NCBI GenBank assembly: GCA_030737875.1
Contig: CM060910.1
Location: 616,975,303-617,039,302 of the forward strand
Length of the DNA stretch: 64,000 nt
Direction: 5' to 3'
From: Allium sativum
Taxonomy: Eukaryota; Streptophyta; Magnoliopsida; Asparagales; Amaryllidaceae
In this document: positions 24,334-38,055 of the stretch, one piece after another
Position numbering within the stretch: position 1 is the stretch's first letter
How the letters are laid out: each line of letters begins with the position of its first letter
Program-made: the position numbers and the translations under genes
Notes under the pieces: model-generated
What the model was told of the DNA's origin: nothing
Seen by the model: only the letters and a program-made list of their open reading frames with translations
Databases searched by the model: none

Positions 24334-27300
24334 GGCCTGAATAGAACGCACCGCGCTGCGGTAGTTCGTGAATTTCGACCATTGACTTCGAATGGATATT
24401 GCGGGAGATCCGACCGTCGGATTCTCCTAAAACTGGAGCCGTTGGATTCGTATCGAAAAGAGCTATCTAACAAATATTAGAGATCTGAAATCTAACGGTT
24501 GGATTTGGAATTATGTCCAAATCAAATTTGGAAAAGGTCGTTGTAAGTGCAGTTCGATGGCCGTTGATGGAAATCAACTGTACGAGCCTTGATAAAATTA
24601 CTAAAAATATTAATAATTAGTCTAAAATCATAAGAAATGATTTGTGACGAATTGGGATGAAAAACTCCATATTTGAAAAGATAAAAGTAGATTTTTATCG
24701 AAATGAACTAGTTTTGAAATAGAATAATAATTTATTTATTTTTAAAATAAATAAATTGGATTTGAAATGGTTTTGAAAATAACTAGGATTTCCAATAATT
24801 GAATTGGAATGGATTTGAATCAAAATCATCTTCGGAATAGTTCGATGTTGGATTTCATGATTATACAGATGTTGTTATTGAAATTTGAAAGATATATTTA
24901 TATCGTTTTTCCAATACGATATTTGTTGGTCGTAGAATTTGATATTGAATATAAGCCGATATATTTTCTATTCAGAGCCTTGTATTTAATGTCAAATGTG
25001 ATTTGGGTTTGTCGTGAATGGTGTCTTCATTAACACTGTTCTTAAACCCAGTCGAGAAAAAGATTAAATCTTTTTATTTAGATTTGATGAAGTGTACCAA
25101 TTAAATGGTATTTAATTGGAATTGAATTTGAATTGATTTTTGGGTTTATCGTGGGCGGTGTTTTAAATAACACTTGTTCTTTAACCCGATAATTAATGGA
25201 TTGTGATTTTGGGTTGTCGTGAACAGTATCTTCAATAATACTATTCTTAGACCCAACTGAGTTAAGAAAATCAGAAAATAACTAAAGATTGGTTAGGTTG
25301 AATGGTTTCTTGAGTTTGATCTGATGTTGGTTTCGGCCTTCGGGGTTAATACTTAAGGAATTGCTCACTTGCTATTTTACGGTTAAAAGCTGATAGAATG
25401 TGATGTGATTTTGGGACATCGGTTCTTTAACCTAGTTAAAGATTAAAACAAAGTGGAGTTTTAATGAATCTTTAATTAGATTAAAATGACCGAGAATGGA
25501 GTATCACCAGTTTTGCTCTAAGCGATAGTTAAATCTTTAATTAGATTTGAACTTGAAATGGTAATTGAATTTACCGATAACACTATGGTGTTAGATATGA
25601 AGTATTACCAGTTTTACTTCATGGGATGAATAGGTTGGGATTGGGAAATTAGAACAAATGATTACTTCGGTAAGGTTCGTTAATCCCGGCTAGTTTGGAT
25701 AAACCATAATTTGGTTTGAATTGATATTCAAAAGAGGATTGAAGAATAAATTTAAAAGAATTTATCTTTGATAAAATTAATGGGAACCTTTCCCTAAGAA
25801 TGTGAAATTTAGAAACTAACTGTAGGTTAGCTAAGAAGAATGATTTCCTGGGTATTGATCTGATGTTGGTTTCAGCCTTCGGGGTTAATATTTGGGGAAT
25901 TATTCTCTTGCTAATTTACGGTTATTGACTGATGAATTGGAATGAGGTGTATGTTGTGTTTGTGTAACACTTGCTTATTATATACGCGAGTTATTCAGAA
26001 AGACCGGGTTTATCTCATTTTGAATAACGGATTCGACGATTAGTCGAAGATGAAGATGGTGGTTGAACACTGGAGGTCTTCAAGTCGTTTGGATAATTAC
26101 TGATGATCTTGATTGGGTCGTGCACCCAAGAGGAGGGAATCAGTTGCTGATCGTCCAAACGTACTTGGAGATCGATGGATATGCAAGGTACAAGGTGCCT
26201 CCGGTTTCGTTCATACCCAGAACGGACTTGTAAATGGACTGTGTGTCTGACATTGGATTTTATTCTGTGTGATTGATTTCTATTAAATATATATATGTTT
26301 AGCGGCGGAGAATTTATTCTCTTGCTTAACGCCCTTCTCTGAGATGTAGGAGCTCAAAGGTTATATATTGATGGATATCAAATGCATGGAGTGAATTGCC
26401 TGTGTGGCATGCCTAAGTGGCAATATGATCAAGGCTTCTATTGAAAAGCAAAGTCTTGTGGTTGACGATCAAAGCATGGCCTGTGTGGCATAGCTTTGTG
26501 TAGCGTTGATTCGCGAGCCTCACACCCCGGTTGTGAACCAAAAACGGGAGAGGACCTCAGGGAGGACATGCGTTTCTTTCTAGCTAGAAGTGGCGTTAGT
26601 GGTTTTACACGCCCTAACGAGTTTGACTTATGTGGTTGTTGCTGTTGCGAGGCGCCTCAGTTATATTGGTGACTATGTGGAGCTGATGGAGTCATTCGTT
26701 GGCTCGTTGACGCCCCAAAGGGCGGGGAAACGCAGTGCTCATGCATAATAATCCACATCGGTGGACCGGCCCTGACGCTCCAAGGGTCGATGCGTTCTGT
26801 CCCTGAGACATGGGCTAGATTGTCTCGAATTCGGTAAGGACGATCCCTTGCCTTGGTTCACAGATGGAAATCTGACTTCCATTACATGACTTTGCGGTTT
26901 TGATTGAAGAGCCTAGTATGGCGACATAATGGGATGGGGCACTTATGCCGTTTATGATTGATACTTATGATTGAAATTGTTTTGACACTATATACTTATA
27001 GTAATAAAAGATGAAATTTAGCGTATCAAGCATTCTTGGCTATTATAAGGTAAAACCCTATCCTCCGTCTTGTGTTGCATTGTGTGATGGGACCTGGGTC
27101 TTATAATAGCTTCATTGTTCTTTATTTAGCATTGCGTTGCTGTTTTATGCATTGGTATTCTTGGGAGGAAACCCGTTCCGGATTATACGGCGTGGTCCCT
27201 TGATTTACCTAACTTTAAAATAAAGATTAATAACTGTTTTAGTTCTCACACCGGTCACATGACTGGCCTGGAGTTTATTGTTTGAACCTAAACTTTGGGT

Positions 27301-27627
27301 GCCCTTATTTTCCGCACGTGCAGCTAGTAATTTTGGTTTTGCAGATTTAAATTCACAAGATCCTGGTTTACAGCTGGAATGATATCCGGAAAGCTCTGTA
27401 TCCGTATATCTCTTTCAGTTGTGTATTGTATTATTTTTCCGCTGCAATAATTTATTGTAATCTCTGATATTTATCGAATGTATTTTATTTGTTTATAATC
27501 TGTATATTCTTGTATTCTGATGAAATTGTTGTATTATACAATGAAATGTTCTTCTGTTTGCGTTATGATTTGTCTTGTCCTCAACTCAATCCGTGATTTC
27601 TCGTAAGGGGGATTTCGGGTCATAACA

Positions 27628-28673
27628 GTTTGGTATCAGAGCTTTGGTTTACAGAGCTTGAGAACAATACACATTAGAATCATACGAAAGAATTCATCAA
27701 AGATTGGATTAGTAATATCCAATGAGAATGACACGTTAGAGATGGGATCAGTAGTATCCTAGAACGAGTGTGAAGAGTGTTGTTTTTAAAAATTAAAATG
27801 AAAACAAGTTTTGTTTTGAAATTTAAATCATTTTATACGTATTTGAATATTTATATTAAATTAATTTGGACAATGCAATATATAAAGATTTTGCATATAC
27901 GCGTTGCAAACGTGTATTCGAAGTTTTAATGTACTGGATAGTTATAGAATCACACTCTAGTTGCCCGGGGATAATTCTGGTGACAGGGCACCATCGCCAG
28001 TATTTATTTTCGAGTTTTGAAAGTGAGATTTCTATATATTTCCAATTGACTGGTGTGAGAACCGAAACAAGATAGGGCTTATTGTTGTGATTTGGCATCA
28101 AAAATCTGATTTTTTGACTATATATCAAAGTTATGAATTTGAAAAGCTAATCAACTAATTGATTGATGGTTGTGTTGTTTGATTACTGTTTTGATTAATT
28201 AAATGTTGAACCTTTAGCCAAATTGAACCAAATAGTGAGTTGTATTGAAAATTAGTCGCATTTTCATGCATATACATGTACTTACATTGAACAGGTCATA
28301 GCAAGGAGGCTAGAGCAGAAGAATAAAATTGTTTGCCAGACAAATAGGTACATGTTTACTAATTTCTTGGGCTTTTGATGATTTTATGAGCCGATTGGCT
28401 AGCCGCTTGGCTGATTCTTTTTCTTTTTGGATTGATGAGGGCCATGGGAGGCTATTTGAAATATCCCGAAGTCCCAGGTGCAGGGGAGGTTATGGAGAAA
28501 TTTTTCGAAAATTTAGGGTGTTAGCCAAATTTTTGAAGAATTTGAAAAACTCTTAGAAACTGAAAAGTTGACGAACTTAAGCCGTAGAGAAAACAATGAA
28601 AGTTGAGTTGATTAGTTAAACAACTTTCGGCTCCGTTCCTTTTCGGGGACGAAAAGTTTTAAGTGGGGGAGAT
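27628..28673 (+). mobile_element. Interior 2 (1.05 kb, non-coding)
   Basis: This is the cleanest copy of the family's whole interior: primer site, about 1 kb of AT-rich sequence and a polypurine tract (AAGTGGGGGAGAT, 28661-28673) next to LTR C. No zinc knuckle, protease, RT or integrase motif occurs in any frame. Small frames at 27856-28128 and 28329-28556 lie in different frames on opposite strands. The 27856-28128 and 27866-28075 frames have counterparts in interior 1, but no known domain and no matching frame that is open in all copies. Confidence 0.85.
27631..27642 (+). other. Primer binding site 2
   Basis: TGGTATCAGAGC, 3 bp after LTR B. It matches the complement of the plant initiator tRNA-Met 3' end and defines the LTR/interior edge. 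Confidence 0.9.
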
Positions 28674-31600
28674 TGTAATAACCCGGAAATCCGAGCCAAT
28701 TTAAAATTTTTATTTTGGCAATTTTAATGAATTTTGAATATTTAAAATGAATTATTTTAAATAATATCGACAAGAAATTTATTTTGAATAGAATTAGAAT
28801 GTATGTATTTATTTGAATCGTCGTTAGAATATAAATATTTTATTTTAAATATAAAAGGAATTGGAAATGGCGCGGTAGTTTGAAAATTCGATTTCAAAGT
28901 TCAAATGAGTGTACAGGATTTTTGGCTAAAGGTCAGTTTTATAATTTTTGGCTAAAGGTCAGTTTTATAATTTTTAATTTACGTATTTAAAAACTGAATT
29001 TTATTAGTTAGTTTAATTTACATATATAACTTTATAAAATCTGATTTTAATACATATTTCAGCGAACTGAAATGGTTTGATTTTATTTACAAAGTAATGT
29101 TTTTTATTTAGACGAAGATTTGATTTTTAACTTGAAAAAGATTTGATTTTTATGAATATAAAGGTGAGATCTTTATACATGTAGCGATGCTGAAATTGGT
29201 GATCTTTATTATATGAACACCGTTATAAAATTAAAAAACGTGATTTTTAATGAAGTAAAGCCGAGATCTTTAGCGAAGTAAAAATATAATCTTTAGCGAA
29301 AAAAAATATAATTTTTATATATGTAGCAGGGATATAAAAATACGATTTTTATAAATAAAAAAATGTAATTTTTATATAGAGAATGGCGAGAGGGAAAAAT
29401 ATGATTTTTATATCATAGGAAGAATAAAAATATGATTTTTATTTGTGTAGAGTAATAAAAATATGATTTTTATTATATAACCAGCGAGATAAAAATAGAA
29501 TTTTTATCTATATAGTAGCGGTGTAAAAATAGATTTTTTATCTATATAGTAGCAGTGTAAAAATATAATTTTTATTTATATAGTAGAGGTGTAAAAATAA
29601 AAATTTTATCTATATAGTAGCGGTGTAAATATAGAATTTTTATCTATATAGTAGCGGCATAAAAATATGATTTTTATATACTAGAGGATATAAAAATGTG
29701 ATTTTTATATATGTAGTGGCTATGGACAATGAAATTGAAAAAAGGTGAGAATGACGAAGACTTCTACATATGAAGAGTCATGGCGGTTGGTTTAGCCAGT
29801 CGGTGAGAACTCCTCACTTTTATTTCTATTTCTAGTTTGAAATATATACAAGGATGCAGACGGTGTTTAGTTGCACCCGACACTCGTCGTCCACAGACCA
29901 TGGATGACTTGTTTGTTTGGTTGCTGTGTTGTGAAATTTGATTGTGAGATGTGGAATGAAATAAAATATTTTATACTGGAAAATATTTTATAGTTAAAAA
30001 TATGATTTTTAACGTGTATATAAAATAAACAGTAATAAACAAATTGGACGATTTGTTTATATACGCTGATTTGACTGATATTGATTGCGACGATAAATTT
30101 TACACATCGCCCAACTGCACAAATAAAATATGTGTTTGTTGATTTGAAACACCACATGGGTATTAGGATGTTATTTGACCTACACAAATCCCGATTGTTT
30201 AGTTGTATGTCAATCGATGGGTTGACAGACCGTGTAAGCGTTAATTATTTATATTTAACGCTTATGCAGTTGTGTGGTGCACTCTGGATGATGGTTGATG
30301 ATTTATCGTTGTTGTTACCTACATGTGTTGTAGAAAATCCATATAATTAACATTATATGGTGATTGATTGGGCCTCATTCCAATTTGGATAATAAGGAAT
30401 ATTATAAATAAATTCATGTGTTGAATAGAATAAATATTCATGTGCTGAATAGAATAAACATTCATGTGTTGAATAAAAGTCGTGTTGATTAGATTTGTGC
30501 CATTTTAATGTGAATAATATTTATATCGATTTTATTCGAATATCGAAAAAGAAGTGATTTCGAAACATAATGTTTTGAAAATATCATCATTTATATATTG
30601 ACGATATGGAATATTCAATTTAGATTTAGAAATTCATTAGGAAGTTGAAATCATTTTGAAAACGAATTTAAAATGATTTATATAATACGTTTTAAAAAGA
30701 AAATCGACGAAATATATATAATATATATATATAATGGCCGGAATAGAACGCACCGCGGCAGTTCGTGAATTTCGACCATTGACTTCGAATGGACATTACG
30801 GGAGATTCGACCGTCGGATTCTCCTCAAACCAGAACCATTGGGTTCGTATCGAAAAGAGCTTTCTAATAAATATTAGAGATTTGAAATCTAACAGTTGGA
30901 TTTGGAATTATGTCCAAATCAAATTTGGGGAAGGTCGTTGTAAGTGCAGTTCGATGGCCGTTGATGGAAATCAACTGTACGGGCCTTGATAAAATTATTA
31001 AAAATATTAATATTTATTGTAGAATCATTAGAAATGATTTGTGAAGAATTGGGATGAAAAACTCCATATTTGAAAAGATAAAAGTAGATTTTTATCAAAA
31101 CGAACTAGTTTTGAACTAGAATAATAATTTATTTATTTCAAAATAAATAAATTGGATTTGAAATGGTTTTGAAAATAATCAGGATTTCCAATAAATGAAT
31201 TGGAATGGATTTGAATCGAAATCATCTTCGGAATAGTTCGATGTTGGATTTCATGATTATACAGATGTTGTCATTGAAATTTGAAAGATATATTTATATC
31301 GTTATTTCAAGTACGATATTTGTTGGTCGTAGAATTTTATATTGAATATAAGCCGATATATTTTCTATTCAGAGTCTTGTATTTAATATCAAATGTGATT
31401 TGGATTTGTCGTGAATGGTGTCTTCATTAACACTGTTCTTAAACCTAGTTGAGAAAAAGATTAAATCATTTTATTTAGATTTAATGAAGTGTACCAATTA
31501 AATGGTATTTAATTGGAATTGAATTTGAATTGATTTTTGGGTTTATCGTGGGTGATGTTTTAAATAACACTTGTTCTTGAACCCGATAATTAATGGAATG

Positions 31601-34040
31601 TAATTTTGGGTTGTCGTGAATGGTATCTTCAATAATATTGTTCTTAGACCCAACTGAGTTAAGAAAATCAGAAACTAACTGGAGATTAGTTAAGTTGAAT
31701 GGTTTCTTGGATATTGATCTTATGTTGGTTTCGGCCTTTGGGGTTAATACTTTGGGAATTGCTCACTTGATATTTTACGGTTAAGAGCTGATAGAATGTG
31801 ATGTGATTTTGGGGTTTATCGTGAACTGTGTTTTAAATGACATCGGTTCTTTAACCCAGTTAAATATTAAAACTAAGTGGAGTTTCAATGAATCTTTAAT
31901 TAGATTAAAATGATCGAGAATGGAGTGTCACAAGTTTTGCTCCAAGCGATAGTTAAATCTTTAATTAGATTTGAACGTGAAATGGTAATTGAATTTACTG
32001 ATAATACCGTGGTGTTAGATATGAATTATTACCAGTTTTACTTCATGGGATGAATAGGTTGGGATTGGGAAATCAAAACAAATGATTACTTCAGTAAGGT
32101 TCGTTAATCCCGGCTAGTTTGGATAAACCATAATTTGGTTTGAATTGATATTCAAAAGAAGATTAAAGAATAAATTTAATAGAATTTATCTTTGATAAAA
32201 TTAATGAGAACCTTTCCCTAAGAATGTGAAATTTAGAAACTAACTGTAGGTTAGCTAAGAAGAATGGTTTCCTGGGTATTGATGTGATGTTGGTTTCGGC
32301 CTTCGGGGTTAATATTTGGGGAATTATTCTATTGCTAATTTACGGTTAGTGACTGATGAATTGGAATGAGGCGTATGTTGTGTTTGTGTAACACTTGTTT
32401 ATTATATACGCGAGTTATTCAAAAAGACCGGGTTTATTTCATTCTGAATAACAGATTCGACGATTATTCAAAGACGAACACGGTGGTTGAAGACCGGAGG
32501 TCTTCACGTCATTTGTATAACTACTGATGATCTTGATTGGGTCGTACACCCAAGAGGAGGGAATCAGTTGGTGATCGTCCAGACGTACTTGGAGATCGAT
32601 GGATATGCGGGGTACAAGGTGCCTCCGGTTTCGTTCAGACCCAGAACGGACTTGTAAATGGACTGTGTGTCTGACATTGGATTTTATTCTGTGTGATTGA
32701 TTTCTATTAAATATATATCTGTTTGGCGGCGGAGAATTTATTTTCTTGCTTAACGCCCTTCTCTGAGACGTACGAGCTCAGACGTTATATATTGATGGAT
32801 ATCAAACACATGGAGTGAATTGCTTGTGTGCCATGCCCAAGTGGCAATATGATCAAGGCTTCTATTGAAAAGCAAAGTCTTGTGGTTGACGATCAAAGCA
32901 TGGCCTATGTGGCATAGCTTTGTGTAGCGTTGACTCGCGAGCCTCACACCCCGGTTCCGAACCAAAAACGGGAGAGGACCTCAGGGAGGACATGCGTTTC
33001 TTTCTAGCTAGAAGTGACGTCAGTGGTTTTACATGCCCTGACGAGTTTGACTTATGTGGTTGTTGCTGTTGCGAGGCTCCTCGGATATATTGGTGACTAT
33101 GTGGAGCCGATGGAATCATTCGTTGGCTCCTTTACGCCCCAAAGGGCGGGGAAACGCAGTGTTCAGGCATAATAATCCACATCGGTGGACAGGCCTTGAC
33201 GCTCCAAGAGTCGATGCATTTTATCCCTAAGATATGGGCTAGATTGCCTCGAATTCGGTAAGGACGATCCCTTGCCTTGGTTAAACCGACTTCCAATACG
33301 TGACTTTGCGGTTTTGATTGTAGAGACTAGTATGGCGACATAGTGAGATGGGGCACTTATGTCGTCTATGATTGATACTTATGATTGAATTTGTTTTGAC
33401 ACTATACACTTATAGTAATAAAAGATGAAATTTAGCGTATCAAGCATTCTTGGCTATTATAAGGTAAAACCCTATCCTCTGGCTTGTATTGCATTGTTGA
33501 TGGGACCTGGGTCTTATAATAGCTTCATTGTTCTTTACATAGCATTGTGCTGTTGTTTTATGCACTGGCATTCTTGGGAGGAAACCCGTTCCGTGTTATA
33601 TGGCGTGGTCCCTTGATTTACCTAACTTTAAAATAAAGATTAATAACTGTTTTAGTTCTCACACCAGTCACATGACTGACCTGGAGTTTATTGTTCTAAC
33701 CTAAACTCTAGGTGCCCTTATTTTCCGCACGGGCAGCTAGTACTTTTGGTTTTGCAGATTTGTATTCACAGGATCCTGGTTTACAGCTGGAATGATATCC
33801 GGAAAGCTCTAGATCCGTATATCTCTTTCAGTTGTGTATTGTATTATTTTTCCGCTGCAGTAATTTATTGTAATCTCTGATATTTATCGAATGTATTTTA
33901 TTTGTTTATACTCTGTATATTCTTGTATTCCGATGAAATTGTTGTAATATACAATGAAATTTTCTTCTGTTTGCGTTATGACTTGTCTTGTCCTCAGCTC
34001 AATCCGTGATTTCCCGTAAGGAGGATTTCGGGGCGTAACA
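28674..34040 (+). mobile_element. Giant LTR copy C (5.37 kb, internally deleted)
   Basis: It matches A and B except that about 0.95 kb is missing just after position 28918. The lost part holds the TATA-like element, pyrimidine tract and GC-rich leader. At the deletion edge the donor-like stretch TTTGGCTAAAGGTCAGTTTT is present twice in tandem (28921-28940 and about 28949-28969). The remaining landmarks (minisatellite 29483-29690, stem-loop-like units, CTGAC/AG region) are in place. It ends GGGCGTAACA. Confidence 0.9.
29483..29690 (+). repeat. 34-bp minisatellite, LTR C
   Basis: About six units, more diverged than those in LTR D (for example one AGATTTTTTA unit and one AAAAATAAAAATTTTA unit). 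Confidence 0.8.
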
Positions 34041-35065
34041 GTTTGGTATCAGAGCTTTGGTTTACAGAGCTTGAGAACAAGACACATTAGAACCATACGA
34101 AAGAATTCATCAGAGATTGGATTAGTAATATCCAATGAGAATGACTCGTTAGAGATGGGATCAGTAGTATCCTAGAATTAGTATGAAGAGTGTTGTTTTC
34201 CAAAATTAAAATGAAAACAAGTTTTATTTTGAAATTTAAATCGTTTTATACGTATTTGAATATTTATATTAAATTAATTTAGACAATCCAATATATAAAG
34301 ATTTTGCATATACGCCTTGCAAACGTGTATTCGAAGTTTTAATGTACTGAATAGTTATAGACTCACACTCTAGTTCCTCGGGGATAATTCTGGTGACGGC
34401 GCTAGTATTTATTTTCGAGTTTCGAAAGTGAGATTTCTATATATTTCCAATTGACTGGTGTGAGAACCGAAACTAGATAGGGCTTATTGTTGTGATTTGG
34501 CATCAAAAATCTGATTTTTTGACTATATATCAAAGTTATGAATTTGAAAAGCTAATTAACTAATTGATTGATGGTTGTGTTGTTTGATTACTGTTTTGAT
34601 TAATTAAATGTTGAAACTTTAGCCAAATTGAACCAAATATTGAGTTGTATTGAAAATTAGTCGCATTTTCATGTACATACATGTACTTACATTGAACAGG
34701 TCATAGCAAGGAGGCTAGAGCAGAAGAATAAAATTGTTTGCCCGACAAATAGGTACATGTTTACTAATTTCTTGGGTTTTTGATGATTTTATGAGCTGAT
34801 TGGCTGTTTCTTTTTCTTTTTGGATTGATGAGGGCCATGGGAGGCTATTTGAAATATCCCGAAGTCCCCGGTGCAGGGGAGGTTATGGCGAACTTTTTCG
34901 AAAATTTAGGGTGTTAGCCAAATTTTTGAAGAATTTGAAAAGCTCTTAGAAACTGAAAAGTTAAAGAACTTAAGCCGTAGAGAAAATAATGAAAGTTGAG
35001 TTGATCAGTTAAACAACTTTCGGCTTCATTCCTTTTCGGGGACGAAAAGTTTTAAGTGGGTGGAT
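34041..35065 (+). mobile_element. Interior 3 (1.03 kb, non-coding)
   Basis: Collinear with interior 2, with small deletions (for example near 34395 and 34795). Its polypurine tract is degraded to AAGTGGGTGGAT before LTR D. No coding motif. Confidence 0.85.
34044..34055 (+). other. Primer binding site 3
   Basis: TGGTATCAGAGC, 3 bp after LTR C, identical to primer site 2. Confidence 0.9.
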
Positions 35066-36794
35066 TATAATAACCCGGAAATCCGAGCCAATTTAAAATT
35101 TTTATTTTGGCAATTTTAATGAATTTTGAATATTTAAAATGAATTATTTTAAATATTATCAATGAGAAATTTATTTTGAATAGAATTAGAACGTATATAT
35201 TTATTTGAATCGTCGTTAGAATATAAATATTTTATTTTAAATATAAAAAGAATTGGAAATGGCGCGGTAGTTTGAAAATTCGATTTCAAAGTTCAAATGA
35301 ACATACAGGATTAAAAATAAACCTGATTTTTGCAAAACCAAAAATATTAGAATCTATATGAGAATATCTTTCCAACGAATCCGAAAAATCGAAATTTCAT
35401 AGCGGGGATAAAAAGTTACGTCCGGTTGAAAATTCAGAATAGTCGCTATGGAATTCTAGCCCTTAAAAATGAAAATTTTGCAAATGACCTCGGATTTCGA
35501 CGAAACCACTTTTATTGGATCCGAGATGTCAAGTTATTGCTAGGTTTCAAAATTCGTAATTTTCTGAATCAATATATAAGCGTGGCAAAGGAAAACGCGT
35601 TTGACTAGTTTCAGTTGATTTTAATCGATTTCAAACTGTCTCTGAATTTGATGAAATTAGTTTTGTTTGGACCGTATCGTCAATACGAAGCAAGAAAAAT
35701 ATTTTTCGGGAATTTTTAGAGTCCATATGTGGCCTTGGTAAATTGAAATGTGCGTTCAAATTCTATATATAGAGTTATATTTTGATTTTGACGATAACTG
35801 ATCGAAATGGTTGAATCAGCTTACGATACATATCCCATTGTGTTTAGAATGGGGGTATTACGCTATTGACGACAGTCGGTAGACGCGATTCAGGGCTTGA
35901 ATGAAAAGTCAATGTTCTAAAGAAAAATAAGAATATTAAATTATTAAATATATTTAATATAACCCCCCTCTCTGTTTTCTCTCTCTATTCATTAACAATT
36001 CGAGATCTAAAAAAAAAACCAGTTGAAGTTCCTGTCGCCTTTCCTCCCTAAGACGACCGCCGCGCCTAGTCCGGCCCTCCCTCTGCCTCCCTTCTCCGAT
36101 CAACCCACGACCCCCCCTTTCGATCTCGTGAAGCCCCTCAGACCCAAACACCCCCACCGCGAACCCTAGACACGAGACAGCCGGCGCCGCCTCCGACCAC
36201 ACCCCACCACTTCTCCGACGACCAGTGGACCCCCTCCCCTCAAGCAGCAACTTCGATTTTTGGCTAAAGGTCAATTTTATAATTTTTAATTTACCTATTT
36301 AAAAACTGAATTTTGTTAGTTAGTTTAATTTATATATATAACTTTATAAAATCTGATTTTAATACATATTTCATCGAATTGGAATGGTTTGATTTTATTT
36401 ACAAAGCTATGATTTTTATTTAGACAAAGATTTGATTTTTAACTTGAAAAAGATTAGATTTTTATGAATATAAAGGTGAGATCTTTATACATGTAGCGAT
36501 GCTGAAATTGGTGATTTTTATTATATGAACACCGTTATAAAATTAAAAAGACGTGATTTTGAATGAAGTAAACACGAGATCTTTAGCGAAGTACAATATA
36601 ATCTTTAGCGAAGAAAAAATATAATTTTTGTATATGTAGTAGGGATATAAAAATACGATCTTTATATATAAAAAAATGTGATTTTTATATAGAGAATGGC
36701 AAAAGAGAAAAATATGATTTTTATATCATAGGAAGAATAAAAATCTGATTTTTATTTGTGTAGAGTAATAAAAATATGATTTTTATCATATTAC

Positions 36795-36960
36795 TAGCGA
36801 GATAAAAATAGAATTTTTATCTATATAGTAGCAGTGTAAAAATAGAATTTTTATCTATATAGTAGCGGTGTAAAAATAGAATTTTTATCTATACAGTAGC
36901 GGTGTAAAAATAGAATTTTTATCTATATAGTAGCGGCATAAAAATATGATTTTCATATAC
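36795..36960 (+). repeat. 34-bp minisatellite, LTR D
   Basis: About five units, highly uniform (AGCGGTGTAAAAATAGAATT core). Confidence 0.85.
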
Positions 36961-37986
36961 TAGAGAATATAAAAATGTGATTTTTATATATGTAGTAGCT
37001 ACGGACGATGAAACTGACAAAAGGCGAGAACGGCGAAGACTTCTACATATGAAGAGTCGTGGCGGTTGGTTTAGCTAGTCGGTGAGAACTCCTCACTTTT
37101 ATTTCTATTTCTAGTTTGAAATATATCCTAGGATGCAGACGGTGTTTAGTAGCACCCGACACTCGTCGTCCACAGACCATGGATGACTTGTTTGTTTGGT
37201 TGCTGTGTTGTGAAATTTGATTGTGAGATATGGAATGAAATAAAATATTTTATAGTGGAAAATATTTTATAGTTAAAAATATGATTTTTAACGTGTATAT
37301 AAAATAAATAGTAATAAACAAATCGGACGATTTGTTTATATACACTGATTTGACTGATATTGATTGGGACGATAATTTTTACACATCGCCCAACTACACA
37401 AATAAAATTGAGTTTTTTGATTTGAAACCCCACACGGGTATTGGGATGTTATTTGACGTACACTAATCCGGATTGTTTAGTTGTATGTCAATCGATGGGT
37501 TGACAGACTGTGTAAGCGTTAATTATTTATATTTAATGCTTATGCAGTTGTGTGGTGCACTCTGGATGATGGTTGATGATTTATCGTTGTTGTTACCTAC
37601 ATGTTGTAGAAAATTCATATAATTAGCATTATATGGCGATTGATTGGGCCTCATTCCAATTTGGATAATAAGGAATATTATAAAATAAATTCATGTGCTG
37701 AACAGAATAAATATTCATCTGTTGAATAGAATAAACATTCATGTGTTGAATAAAAGCCGTGTTGATTAGATCTGCGCCATTTTAACGTGAACTATATTTA
37801 TATCGATTTTATTCGAATATCCAAAAAGAAGTGATTTCGAAATATAACGTTTTGAAAATATCATCATTTATATATTGACGATATGGAATATTCAATTTAG
37901 ACTTAGAAATTGAATAGGAAGTTGAAATCGTTTTGAAAACGAATTTAAAACGATTTATATAATACGTTTTAAAAAGAAAATCGATA

Positions 37987-38055
37987 AAATATATAAAATA
38001 TATAATATATATATATATATTATATATTATATATTATATATATATATATATATAA
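37987..38055. repeat. Compound TA microsatellite, LTR D
   Basis: About 70 bp of TA runs broken by ATTATATA interruptions. It is the longest of the homologous TA tracts in the window. Confidence 0.85.

Larger units (their letters stand above)
21328..27627 (+). mobile_element. Giant LTR copy B (6.30 kb)
   Basis: Starts TGTAATAACCCGGAAATCC after a polypurine tract and ends GGTCATAACA. Collinear with A: TATA-like element 22037-22048, donor-like GTCAGT at 22542, minisatellite 23068-23270, TA tract 24291-24331, and stem-loop-like units in its 3' half. The best preserved of the full-length copies at its ends. No protein-coding domain. Confidence 0.9.
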
